The notes beneath the pieces were generated by a model, which had not been told where the DNA came from, searched no databases, and was given only the letters and a program-made list of their open reading frames with translations. A stretch of 64,000 bases of DNA, taken from positions 287,462-351,461 of the forward strand of contig QANZ01028774.1 in the NCBI GenBank assembly GCA_003254925.1. The letters run 5' to 3'. Of the stretch, positions 26,601 through 37,502 are shown piece after piece. How positions within the stretch are numbered: position 1 is the stretch's first letter; the number at the start of each line of letters is the position of its first letter. Source of the stretch: Chamaecrista fasciculata (lineage: Eukaryota > Streptophyta > Magnoliopsida > Fabales > Fabaceae). The position numbers and the translations under genes were made by a program.

Positions 26601-29600
26601 CGCAAAAAATCTGGGCATACTAAAGATAAGTGCTGAAAATTACATGGGAAACCTCCCAACAAGAAGGGAAAGCATGAGGGCCAGCAACATGAGAATCAAA
26701 CCTCTAGTGATAATCAAGCACAACAGATTGCAGCACTTGATGACAAAAATACAGCCACAAGTATTGAAGGTTTTAATAAAGAAGAAATTCAAAAATTGAA
26801 GAAGCTTTTAGGCTCCTTTGAGCAGACTACTAAAACTTGTTCATTGGCTGTGTCAGGATCAGAACTCAAAGAAGACCTTGAAGAAGAATATTGGTAATGG
26901 TTCAAGCTGAGGAATCAAGCTGAGGAAAGTTCCTATCCTCAGCTTGAGGGGGGATGTTGAGAGTCATGGATTAGGTAGCAATTAGTCAATCTCATTTACT
27001 CATGTTAGTTGATTAGTATATTAATTAGGTTGTTGAGAGTTGGAATTTGAATGTAGTAGTTGCTTTCTAGGCTATTTATAAGGATGCTTTCTTCATTGTA
27101 TTTGCATTTTATTCAGATTAATGAAATCTATTTCAACAGTTACCAACATTAAAAGATAATTTGAAAACTTAATAGACAATTTCTAAAATTTGGCAAGAAG
27201 TATTAACATAATAATTGCTTATATCCTGCAGTTCGGATTATTGAAAATCACATTCTATAAGTTATTGAATGGAATGAGTTTTAATCTGCATCAATTTTGT
27301 GCATAAAAAATGAAAAGTATAAAACAAACCTTGATAGCATGAGGGATAATGCATCAAGTATTGTCAGCCACAGTGAGTCAACCATTGAAATGCAGAGAGC
27401 TGCAGTTTTCCCAGTCCACTTTGCTGGTGGATCATTATCACATCTAGGGGATTCAAGCTGGTAGAAGAAAGAGTGGAAGACAAAACAAGAAATTAAGCAA
27501 TATCACTTCAAGAAGTAGACAAGAGTAACCATATAGAATATATAAAATTACCTCCCCAACATCCATGGCTTCATCTGTTAAAGTCGCTACAGTGAAGACA
27601 ACCCCCAATAGACCTTCTACTGCCAAAGTTATGGCATGTGCTTCACTGGCAACTAAGACTGCAGCATTGGACGCATCATTATCCAGACTCCACTCAACAC
27701 CTACAGAAGAAACAAAGTCTTATCTCTTTACTGAAAAAGTCTTATCTCAAACAAGCCTGCATAAACTACGAAGTCCTACAACACTATCACACTTGTATCA
27801 CTTCTAGTGGTTTATCTTGTTACAAACCTCAGGACTTACTCTCATTATGATTAACTAGGACCAAGAATCATATAGTATTATAATCTGTCAGGTGTCAATC
27901 ATATTATACAATCTTCATATGATCATCTCGTGTCATGATGGGGATATCTCTTCTAAAGTGAATTCCATGTTCCATTCAGGTGGTCAAGTTTTGTAGTGAC
28001 ATTGGGCAGTATTCTTTGTACTATTTCATTTAGGGATCATGTGGGTCCAAAAAGATCTTAAGAACGTGCACACTCAAGGTTTCTACTTTCTCTCTAGTTG
28101 GATATAAGATGCCCATTTACTACCTTTCCATTTGGGTGGCTTGTTGCTACTTGCAAGCCTAAGAAGGATTGTAGGGTAGTTGGAAGTTTGGTGTCTTTAG
28201 CAACAAAATGAAGTATACAAAGCTGATAGAATAAGCGATAATTCAAGATGTCAAATCATACAAAAAAGACAGAATAAAAGAAACCTCTCCTCAAGATTAT
28301 TATCAGACTTAACACTTCCATAGTTCCATCCTAATATATTGAACTTGAGAGCAATTGTTTAAAATTTACAACAAAGATACAGATGTGTTGACAAAATTAT
28401 TCAACTTCAATATGAAAATCAATACCTTTGGCTTTGCTACTAAACATCCCTGCAACAGCTGCCAGGCTCTCCTCACTTGATTCTTGAACCTAGATAACGT
28501 AAAGTTTCTTCTAACCATAAAAATATTTTCAAATCTACTACCATATCGTCAAAATAATAAAGGCACATAGGATAATAAAAAAAATGTGCTAACGGTGGGA
28601 AAAAAAAAAAAAGAATATTTATGTGTTTAGGGCAGGCAGATGAAAGGCGATCCAAATCCAATTATATGAAGAGAGAATGCCATATTCTAATGCAAAATAA
28701 TTCAGGGACAAATCAAAATGACAATACCATTACGGTTCTACTGAATACCATGTCTGCAAAGCATACATGAAAAGGAATTAAAGGATATGTTGTCAACATC
28801 ATACCTGTATACTAGAAACAACTCTAGCAAGAGCCTTGACCATACCCTCCACGACATTTGTGTTCTTTGGGTTCCTACATTGCCAATCCATAGAACCAGT
28901 AAATAAGTAAGACATTGATACTATCCTTAGCTTCAGCATGTTAACAATGCATCAAGGGGCCACTACTGAGAATTAATGTATGCAACTCTACTTGAAAGTT
29001 AATGGCAACTAAACATAAATCTCAGTTTCATACTCTGAACTAGAAAATATCAACTAGAAAGAGCAAAAGATGATCTACGGAAATGCAATAGTCATAAGCA
29101 CAATAACAGTAAATAAGAAGGTATTTAACTCACATATCAAAGTTTTGGAAAAGAATCCGCAAAGTACGAGCCTCCACACAAAAACCCTACACATATCCAG
29201 TTGTTATGTCATATTTATAAAGTAAATCAATATTTCATGCAAAATAAAGTTTATAGGGAAATAAGTTGCATGTCTACGTTACCCTCAAGATTTCAAGAAC
29301 AAGAATGCGATGCCATAACGGCAAGTCAAGAAAAGTAACCTTCAGTAACATACTAAGAAAAACCTGCACAAAGGATGAACAAATCATGGTAAGGGAATAG
29401 AAATGAGGCAAGTGGCCAGAGAAGAACAAGGCAATAGAAAACTTACCTCACATTCAGTGATAAGGGATGAGCTGTAAAGCCTGATAATATGAGCAACTGA
29501 CCGCAAGACTAAACGACGAAAGCTAGGTTCACCAGCTTCTCCTTCAAGCTGAACACATATTACAAATTATGGCAAAAATAACTATTTTTAATTTTTCGTT

Positions 29601-32495
29601 TTAAAGGATTAAAGGTTCTCAATCCTCAAAGACAAAACAGAGTCATCAAGGAACCAACTACCTCAGTGTTGGTACGAAGTGAAGTCATCAAAAGTGAACA
29701 TATTTGTCGTCGTAAAACCTGATATTTTTAACCATTGAATAAAAAATAACAGAATAACAGATATATCGTACAATAATATACAAGTAAGAACATTCTGGAT
29801 GAAGATAATAATAATCACCTGTTCATAGGGTAGCAATGTTCTGAAAATAGCCACATAATTGGACAATACAAACCTATGAAAGGTTGCCCGAGTTAGTAGA
29901 GTGAAAACTGAAAAGCATAAGAAAATCGTATGATGAACCAAGCGAACAACTAATCATCATTCAACAACTAAGTGAATGAAGTTCAAACTTCAAACACATT
30001 ATAATGACCTAATTTGTAGAAAACATATATTGGGACGCATGCAACGGAAACAAGAATGGTTCGTGATGAGTAGCAAATAAAATATCATGTCATGACAGAT
30101 CTCATTAAAAAAGAAACTGCTAAAATATTTCTTACTCAAGTATATCAAGTGCAAATGTCCTCTGAAGAATATTAACACGTAACCAAATTGCCTGTAGGAT
30201 AGAAGCCAAGGAAATGTAATCCAATAAGAAACAACATTTAACAAAAACCAATTCATTTCAATAACTGCACGAAATAAACAAATATGAGCATCTAATTTAG
30301 TTTCTAACTACCCACAGACAATAAAGACCCAAAATTTGGAGCAAGCTCTAGAACAAACAAGTAGTTTCAAATAAGCACATACAGATCCACCTGCCGCAAG
30401 AGATGTCAAGTCTTCAAGCAGGCGAAGCCCAAGCTTTCCAGTTTCAGTCAAAGCCTCCCTCTTGAATGGAAACCCTCCAAAAACAGATTCATGATGTAAT
30501 GAGCTGCATGTGATCAACATGGCATAAGTACAAAACTTAAAATTCCGATTGAGATAACAAGGCTAAGAATGACTAATACCTGCCACTATAGTTCAACCAA
30601 AAAGAAAAAAAGCTAAAGATGAGAACCATATTGAACTAGTAAAAGACAGTGATCTAGTAGTGTTGTATTCACAAGAGGGGTGGAACATACTCTGACAAAT
30701 TGATGCTACGGTTAACATCATCAGTAACTGAACTTGTACGGGAGAGCTGACCTCCAAAACCAAATTTCCCTGCAGGAAGAGATTCGGCCAAAACCACTCG
30801 ATCAAAAATCAAGGCCACTGCTTGCCTGAAGGTTGCTGCAGCTGTACTGCAAAACAATTGCATAAGAATATAGACACAAATTAGAGTTTGTGCATCCGTA
30901 GAAACCCAACTAAACTGATCAAGAATGTAATATTAATAGACAAAAGGCATCAATAAACAGAAGTTGTTGATGTTCAACATAATATTTATCTTACTTTCTC
31001 ACACTATCAGAAGATCGAGAGTTTTCAAGAAGCCTAAGACAGATACCTAGAGCTTGAGCCATTGTATCCTGAAATTCATAAGATGCCAAGGATAATGTAT
31101 TCCCCAGTAAAATGACAATAATTATAAACTGAAAACTGGTCAATAAAGCAATTGGGTGGATGTAAAACAACTGATTAAGTGGGGGGAAATTGTCTTGAGT
31201 CGATTGCTTTCACTGGAAACAAGTCAGCCATAAACTAATAGCTGATTCCAGACTACTTATTCTTTCGATATGTCTTGGTATCAATACTGGTGAAAAAAAA
31301 AACATTAAGCAAAGAAAGCTTAGGGAAATTACAAATTATCTTTCCAATATATCATTTCCTCAATACTCCAAGATGAGAAAAATGTGTGTACAAAATAAAA
31401 GGCAAAAACAGATTACATTTAATCAAGTCCGTTCTGCTTCCAGCTTTAATATAGTTTCCACATGGCAAACACGTATATGTAGTTGATGCTTACCTCACTT
31501 TCAGGGAGTAAACGTGACTGAAATATTATTGATAAAGTTTGCAGGGTCTTGAGCTGAACACCCTCATCTACCATTTCAGCATGCTGCAGGAGGCAGAAAA
31601 AATAGTGTTGGCAGCTAAAAAATGCATGACTTAGTTTTCCGATTGTATACTTATCTAAACTTACGTCTTTCAGTGTAGATAATATCTCTTTCAGAGCGGA
31701 TGGAGAAACTGCATCATGAGATATAAGTTTCTGCAGACATGAAAGTCCAATAATGCTAAGTTTGACAGTTCGGACATCACATGCCATCAAAAAAATCCTT
31801 AATATATCCTCATTATGTGCAATTTCACTGGGACTTGACAACGAACGAAGCTGCATGTAAATGATAAGAAATGTAAGCAATTCACACTCGACTTTATTAA
31901 GAGAAAAGTTGCAAATAATTGCCGGTTTCAGAACTTCAGTTAGTAATAAGCATCTACAGCTAATAAAATAAATACATTATGTTGTCAATCCGAATGCCAA
32001 GCACGTTAGCAATCTTCCTCTTACACGCACTTAAACATATATCTGAGCATCATTCAAAAGTTTGGTTTAAACAAAAATTACATTTAATTCAACTCCTGAG
32101 CAACTAAACATCCAGCCTAAAGAATACTTAGAACTGAGTCGTGCAGTTCAATTACGCCATTTAAGTAATTGCAATGTTACCAAGAAAATGGAAATCAGAG
32201 TGCATTTTTCCTTCCCTTTATTTCAATCCTTCAGTGACCAGAAAATGCCGCAAACCTCCGTTTCAGAAAAATTAAATCCGAATGCCGCAGAATTTTGAAC
32301 GTTACAATGGCTGATCACTGATGTAACTCGGCAGCATATATTATAAGATAAAACATCTCGAATGAATAACGCGTAGCATTGAAGTATAACCTTAAGAATA
32401 GCATGCTCTGCGCCATCTTTAACAGCAGGATACCGACGGCGAGCTTCTGCAGAAAGAGCGCGAAGGTCTGATTCCAAGACCGCCATGAAAGCCAT
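11641..32495 (-). CDS. MON2: MON2 homolog (BIG/Sec7-related ARM-repeat trafficking protein), complete
   Basis: Coding exons in order: 32495-32391, 31850-31665, 31583-31494, 31068-30995, 30846-30691, 30503-30383, 30191-30136, 29873-29819, 29718-29662, 29548-29447, 29363-29283, 29186-29134, 28874-28805, 28489-28426, 27700-27552, 27457-27330, 24682-24625, 24497-24400, 24288-24201, 24051-23986, 23910-23851, 22659-22573, 22241-22058, 21885-21842, 21751-21620, 21536-21405, 21312-21260, 21177-21129, 20185-20127, 19850-19711, 19615-19443, 18301-18173, 18055-17970, 17466-17351, 17263-17151, 16951-16828, 16651-16530, 15585-15399, 15316-15103, 14893-14572, 13697-13558, 13068-12947, 12837-12630, 11749-11641. 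These sum to 4962 nt with every phase closing: 1653 residues, no internal stop. The start is MAFMAVLESDLRALSAEARR; an upstream in-frame GTG is not used. Conserved blocks include RFAVKDGAEHA-like N-terminus, LGLRLLEDLT, LWHRILVLEILRGFCVEARTL, GAYSAQKTELNISLTAIGLLW, VRNSAVRTLFQTLG and SSMWLILLRQFL. Yeast Mon2 is a Golgi/TGN scaffold related to large Arf-GEFs but without a Sec7 catalytic domain, and works with Dop1 in endosome-Golgi traffic. The plant role is inferred. Confidence 0.95.
20460..20960. repeat. Internally duplicated repeat in MON2 intron 28
   Basis: Two diverged copies, about 20515-20665 and 20755-20915, share TTTTGGGCT, CTAGTCAACTATAG, ATTCTTATTATTGAGT-like words and CTTTTCTGGAGTG/CTTTGGAGTG. 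The layout resembles remains of two LTRs or of a tandemly duplicated LTR. Ends and target duplications were not identified. Confidence 0.4.
25034..25217 (+). repeat. 5' LTR of the Copia element
   Basis: 184 bp, TG...CA, with a TATA-like CTATTTATAAGG about 55 bp before its end. It differs from the 3' LTR at four sites, about 2.2 percent. Confidence 0.93.
25855..26898 (+). pseudogene. Copia gag, frameshifted and interrupted
   Basis: From MSKEVKISDPDQ the reading frame shows the plant Copia gag_3/UBN2 pattern: LDGRNYLKWSQFVRAYLKGK, WDQEDAMIMSWLWDSM and AKEIWEYAHRTYS. A frameshift near 26235 moves the frame to SLWQELDHYRVFK and LNPEFDQARIQILG. The zinc knuckle has lost its second cysteine (Cys to Arg in CTYRKKSGHTKDKC), and a TGA follows at 26634 where family members have Trp. 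The remaining C-terminal part is readable to a stop near 26898. The product is not functional as it stands. Confidence 0.85.
26955..27138 (+). repeat. 3' LTR of the Copia element
   Basis: 184 bp, starts TGTTGAGAGTC and ends TTTCAACA, followed by the target duplication GTTAC. It is preceded by the polypurine tract. Confidence 0.93.
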
Positions 32496-32731
32496 GTCGG
32501 AAATAGACACTGTCTTCCTGAGTTCACCGATGGCCGAGTGTAGCGCTATTACTCAGAACAAGCTCCGAAGAGCAACGATCAGTTCATTAGGAACATCAGG
32601 GAGACGACGATAGAGCATGAAAGAACTCACAGATCTTGAGCAAGAAATTACGAAGAGATCCACTCCAAGTTACCCGTGGAGGACGACATGGGATCACCGG
32701 ATCAGAGAGAGAGAGGGAGAGACAGACTAAA

Positions 32732-33017
32732 ATTTTGGGCTTAGAAACTGCATCGACAGTATAGGCCCGCTTGTAAGCCTTGTATTAGCGGCAACATTTT
32801 TATACAAATCGAAACCCTAATTTTGGGCTTAGAAACTGTATCGACATTCAACAGTTAAATAGGCCCGCTTATAAGCCTTGCATTAGCGGCAACGTTTTTA
32901 TACAAATCGAAACCCTAATTTTGGGCTTAGAAACTGTATCGACATTCGACAGTATAGGCCCGTTTATAAGCCTTGTATTAGCGGCAACGTTTTTATACAA
33001 ATCGAACCCCTAATTAT
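32732..33017. repeat. Three tandem copies of a 89-98 bp unit upstream of MON2
   Basis: Units start with TTTTGGGCTTAGAAACTG at 32732, 32821 and 32919 and share TAGCGGCAAC, TTTATACAAATCGAA and AAGCCTTG. The first unit is about 9 bp shorter. The array lies about 240 bp upstream of the MON2 start codon and so probably within its promoter. A GA-rich run lies between array and gene, about 32705-32725. Confidence 0.85.
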
Positions 33018-33670
33018 TATTTTTTTATGTCATAAGAAGCCCCATTTCATTTGACCTAATTCCGGACACTAATCGATGCGCTGTGAGCAGAGTAGGCCCG
33101 TTCTTGTCCAAAAAACGACGGCCCATTACTTTGTTAAATTCTTAAATGATTATAAATGAAATTAGTTCCACATATTTTTCCAATATAAAATGCATTTTCA
33201 GGACATTAATTAAATTATAATAAGGATTTTTTAAAATTAATAATTAATCATAATAATAATAATAATAAGGATTGTGTCAGTACCACACACTAGCTACCAC
33301 CATGAACGAATAATTTTGTTGGGTGTGTAGAAAATAGATAATATAAATCAAAAAATGTATTTAAAAATATGAATCAAATAAGAAAAAAAATTCATTCAAC
33401 AGAATATGCATATACATAAAAAATGAGAGAAAAATCTTATTTTTAATCTTTAAATTTAGTCTAAAATTATGATTTAGTCCCTTCTAAAAATGAAATTTTT
33501 TATTTATGATTTTCTTTTACAAATATCAACTATTTAATTAGTTGCTATATATAATGTTTTATAGACTATAAATGATTGACGTTTCTAAAACTATTAAAGA
33601 TCAAAGAACATATTTCTAATATTCAGAAATTAAATTGTACAATAAATTCAAAGAATAAAAACGTATTTAA
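33018..33670. other. AT-rich intergenic DNA, no gene
   Basis: Only a short ATA-type microsatellite, about 33248-33267, stands out. No coding sequence or bounded element was recognised. Confidence 0.45.
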
Positions 33671-33671
33671 T

Positions 33672-33812
33672 TTCTCTCCTTTAGCGTTGGTAGCTCCAAC
33701 ATAAAAGCTCACTCCAGGAATCAAACCAAGCCCAGCCTTCGCAACACCAGTATACAACTTCACCATAATAAAATAAGGTCGTCCTCGGATTACCATGAGG
33801 TTCGCATATAAA
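33672..33812 (-). pseudogene. BAHD acyltransferase fragment
   Basis: The segment matches the 3' part of BAHD copy 1 (about 41103-41306), sharing TTTAGCGTTGGTAGCTCCAA and CGTCCTCGGATTACCATGAG. Relative to copy 1, about 60 bp covering the DFGWG motif region are deleted. Only a small part of exon 2 remains, so it is a relic. Confidence 0.85.
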
Positions 33813-33944
33813 ATTGATTTTTAATTCTCAAAAATTTAAATTTTTAAATTAAAAATGTTTTCCTCTATAATATAACCAAAATGTAAAAAAGAATAAATAA
33901 TTGAAAAATTTTAGTTTATTTCACACCAAAAAACAACATCTCTC

Positions 33945-34421
33945 TGACCAACCACCATAACTGAAATTGTCATCAAAGACTTAACCGGAATAAGCATTCT
34001 AGGCATAATCATTCTCCTAGTCTACCAACAATGCAAAAACAAAACAACCACTAACTCCGATTTAAAAATCAAACAAAACCTCAAACCCAGATTTAAAAAT
34101 CAAGCAAAACCCATACCCAAAAACCTCACAATCCCATGTTTCTGGGCAGCGATAAAGGAATCGCCGACGACATCGAAAACAACCAGCTCCTGCTCCGACA
34201 ACGACAAACAGGAGAAGATGAGGAAAGAAGGGAAGCTTGTGACGGTGGATAATGGAGAGACAAATCTGGAGCTTGAAACTCTGCTAAGAGCGTCGGCGAG
34301 TGTGGTGGGGACGAAGGGAGGGACAATAGTGTACAAGGCGGTGGTAGAAGACGGAAGAGCGTCCGCCGTGAGGAGGATCGGAGTGGGAGAGTATGGTGTG
34401 GAGAGGATGAAGGATTTCTAG
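33945..34421 (+). pseudogene. LRR receptor-like kinase fragment (membrane span to start of kinase-like domain)
   Basis: The open frame shows a hydrophobic span (ISILGIIILLVYQQC) followed by a basic/acidic juxtamembrane stretch. It continues with GKLVTVDNGETNLELETLLR, ASASVVGTKGGTIVYKAV and VEDGRASAVRRIG, and stops at 34419-34421. This matches plant LRR-RLKs of the group that contains At2g01210-like proteins. Extracellular repeats and nearly the whole kinase domain are missing. The surroundings are repeat-rich, so a captured or decayed fragment is likely. Confidence 0.75.
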
Positions 34422-34980
34422 AGCCAAGGCGGTGGTGAAAGTGTGTGTTGGGGGGGGGAGAGGAGGGTTGTTTTTTATGTGAAATAAATTTTTTAGTTAT
34501 TTTTTCTTTTTTATATTTTGGTTCTCTTATAAAGAATTATGTCCTTAATGCAAAAATTCAAACTTTTAAGAGTTTGAAAATTAATTTTGTCTTTTTTTTT
34601 AACGAAAAAATGAATAAAAAATGTCTGAAGGATCAACTGTGCTAAAATTTGAAAAACTGAAGAACCGATATGGAACGAAAAATAACTAAATTACAAATTT
34701 AGAACATTAAATATAACTGACGAACCAAAATAAGACTCTATCAACATAAGTAAAGTGATAATATATCAATCATTGATGGTCTATCCATATAAAAATGAGA
34801 GAAACCCTTAATGAATAAAAAAAAATGATCTAATTAAATCCATGTGCCCCGCAGATCATTAAATTCAAAGAAATGATCTAAATGAGCATTGGCCAAGAAA
34901 TAAAGAGGACAGTGAAATGATTAAAGAGTGTGGGGTGAGACAAATAAATTAATGACACGATCGTCGGTCTACATAAAGAT

Positions 34981-35330
34981 CAATATAATGTCAACTTCAT
35001 ATACCTATATATGATGTACGAGCATATATATGAACCGCCTTCCATCCTTGTGTTCCAATTCGCACCACTGATACAACCAAGTCTCAACAGAGGCCAATAT
35101 ATATGCATAATAATGTTTAATGGTGTTTGGTGTAGGTTAGGTGAGCTACATCTTATAGAGATGATCAAAATTTAATTTTTAGAGTTGACATTATCGGGAG
35201 AATTTTAGGGTCAACAGATATGGTGGGAATAGGAAAGTAATAAAAAAAAAAACGTGAACATTAGTTCATCATACCTCTGGTCTCTCATAAGTCATCAGCC
35301 CGAAGAATTTGTACTGGTGGGCTAAAGTTT
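34981..35330. pseudogene. Rearranged partial copy of MON2 (exon 33 to exon 31 region)
   Basis: Three blocks match MON2 in the same orientation and order: 34981-35050 with about 17948-18013 (exon 33 end and its donor), 35053-35080 with about 19274-19305, and 35220-35316 with about 19393-19470 (exon 31 end). Intronic bases are included, so this is a DNA-level copy rather than a processed one. Internal deletions and extra bases make it non-functional. Confidence 0.8.
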
Positions 35331-35559
35331 AGATAAAATGAAAGTAATTCTTTTTAAATTAATTTCTCAATAAAATGCATATATCCACATGCAAACTCTT
35401 TTTTTTTTTTTAATGTCAAAAAGTCTAAAAGAATTTTGTTGGCTTCCCTTCGTCAATTTTTAATACAGTACTAAAAAGAAAAATCAAATTTAAATACTTA
35501 AAAATTTAGTTCTTTGTTTTATTTTTAGTTTGATTATACATATATAAATTTTTGTTATA

Positions 35560-35817
35560 TATATATCCGAGTTGACCGGTTGAATCAAAAATCAGTCAGT
35601 GATTCGATCCGAGTTGGTCATAAAATCATTTTGATTAAAAATTGAGAAAACTACTATGAATTGGATGGTTTTGAAATTGAACCAGTTTAGGATTTTTTTT
35701 TTTTGAATCTCATTTTATTTATTTAATTATTAAAGGAGTGGTTCTGATTGGACTCTTAAATCTTAAATCGTTGCTTCAACCGGTTCAATAGTCAATCTCA
35801 TTTTAAAAACCTTGGTA
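35560..35817. repeat. Eroded hAT-like element with ACCGG-rich ends
   Basis: The left portion has GACCGGTTGAATC and the right portion CAACCGGTTCAATAG followed by TTTAAAAACCTTGG. This mirrors the CAAGG-ended element at 4528-5801. The left terminus and target duplication are not clear. Confidence 0.45.
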
Positions 35818-35984
35818 TTAATTCATTAATCTAGTTTAACAATCAGGAGATAATAAAAAAGAAACCCTAAAAACCGAGGGAAACGTGTCATGCTATTTAT
35901 TAAAAAAAACTATTTTTTTTTTACTCAAAGAGGGAGATAATAATAAGATGCACTTTCACATACACACTTATAAAATATATAAGG

Positions 35985-36120
35985 ATGAATTACCCGTTGG
36001 TACTTTGTGATTTGATTATATTTTACTCTGATATTATGTGATTTAAAAAATGACATTATGATACTTTGTGATATTTATCGTTAACACTTTAATATCAAAA
36101 GTTTTAATTTCGTTAAAAAA
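35985..36120. repeat. Single arm of a TTGGTACTTTGTG-type repeat
   Basis: The segment has the spacing pattern of the GGGTAAATTACAC foldback family (GGTACTTTGTGATTTGA, then two more GATACT/GATATTATGTG copies) but is highly diverged. No opposite arm was found. Confidence 0.4.
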
Positions 36121-36530
36121 TGAACAGAACTTGACATGATGAATGTTAATGAAAAATACCAGAACTGGAATATGGCAAAACCATGAATGGGCTTGTGGTC
36201 CTTTAAATGGGTGGACTTGATGATGAAAATAGATATGCGATATATGAGAGAGTGCTTTTAGAGATCAAAGAGACATGTTAGAAAATTGGTAGTTCAGTTG
36301 CCAAAAAAAAAATTGGTAATTCCATATATATTTATATATGGAAGGCTCTATCAACTGAATGTTAGAGGCTTAGAGCTATAGCACTCGATATCCACCTTTG
36401 TTTTCAATGTAGATGTTGAAAATCTGTTTTGCGAAGGAAAGGGACTGCATATTAGGTAAAGGGTACGGTCATGGGTCCCGAGGAGATGGTTCAATCATTT
36501 TCAAATAATAGAAGAACTAATAATTTATGA

Positions 36531-37175
36531 GGCAAAAAAATTCTTTCGTCTGACGTTTGGGTCAGTTTCAGTTATGTCCTTGATGTTTACTTTGTGTCAG
36601 TTACGCCTTCAATGTGAAACATTAGTGTCAATTATACCCTAACTTCAATTTTTTTGGGTCAAAGTCTTATTTCGGTCCCTCAAGTTTGCTTAAAGTTCTA
36701 TTTTGGACCCTCAAGTCTCTGGCAAACTTTTCGACGAGGTACATGGCGGCACCGACAATTGTGAAAACTCCTAATCCAAGGTTTTTTTACCTCCTGAGTT
36801 CAATAACGGCCTCCATTTTGCGAAAAAATGACTGGCAAGCCGTCAGAAAATTACATAGTCGCCGACGGTCATTTGTTCACAAAATGAAGATTGCCATTGA
36901 ATTTAGGAGGTCAAAAAACCTTGGATTAGGAGTTTTTGTAGTCATCGGGGCCGCCGTATATCTCGCTGTAAAGTTCATCTGAGACTTGAGGGGCCAAAAC
37001 GGAACTTTGAACAAACTTGAGAGACTAAAATAGGACTTTGACCCAAAAAATATCGAGGTTAGGGTATAATTGACACAAACGTTTAACATTGGGGGCAAAA
37101 TTGACAAAAAACAAATGTTAGAGGCATGATTGAAACTGACCCCAAACGTTAGGGGGCACGAAAGGGTCTTTTGCC
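36531..37175. mobile_element. 645-bp foldback (long hairpin) element
   Basis: The left end GGCAAAAAAATTCTTTCGTC pairs with the right end GGCAAAAGACCCTTTCGTGC (read inward), and the pairing continues almost to the centre near 36850. Matching arm words include GTTTGGGTCAGTTTCA, GGGTCAAAGTC, CAAGTTTG and CCTAATCCAAGG. Flanking TAATTTATGA and TAATTTACAA resemble an eroded target duplication. Both arms translate to the same TPNPRFF-like peptide on opposite strands, a by-product of the palindrome. No transposase is present. Confidence 0.8.
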
Positions 37176-37236
37176 TAATTTACAATAATAATTGTTGCAT
37201 ATTAGGTAAAGTGCAATTGATTTCTAAAAAAACTTT

Positions 37237-37502
37237 GCTAAGAAAAGCTCGATAGCTCTCGCAACACAATTTCACTCTCTATCTCTCTTCTCTTTCCTAT
37301 TTTTTCTTTTCGCTTTCGCTTTAATTTTACTGTTATTTCGAAAATTGTGCAAAAATAAATGGAAAAAAGAGAATTTTGTTGGCTAAGTAGCTTTTCATAA
37401 CACATCCCTTTATAAAATTAGTCATGAGGGTCGACTTGGAGTATTTAATGCTTCTCGTCAGCTGATCGCACCCGTCGTTAGGTGGCCAAAAATACCGGTA
37501 TT
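37237..37502. repeat. Left copy of a duplicated about 270-bp segment (Ty3-type LTR end)
   Basis: The segment from GCTAAGAAAAGCTCGATAGC to AAAAATACCGGTATT is repeated at 37821-38096 with only a few differences. Its downstream neighbour here is a TGTTGGGAATCCTAGG LTR start rather than the LTR continuation. Confidence 0.8.

Larger units (their letters stand above)
25034..27138 (+). mobile_element. Gag-only Copia LTR retrotransposon in MON2 intron 16
   Basis: Two 184-bp LTRs (25034-25217 and 26955-27138) start TGTT and end AACA and differ at only four positions. A 5-bp target duplication, GTTAC, lies at 25029-25033 and 27139-27143. The primer-binding site TGGTATCAGAGCA (initiator tRNA-Met type) starts right after LTR1 at 25218. 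A purine tract GAGGGGGGA precedes LTR2. Only gag-type coding sequence lies between; protease, integrase, reverse transcriptase and RNase H are absent. The element is non-autonomous and opposite in strand to MON2. Confidence 0.95.

Noticed and set aside
36686..37107. Opposite-strand frames with a shared TPNPRFF peptide, considered as a duplicated gene
   Set aside because: The similarity arises because the two arms of the foldback are inverse copies; no known domain is present.
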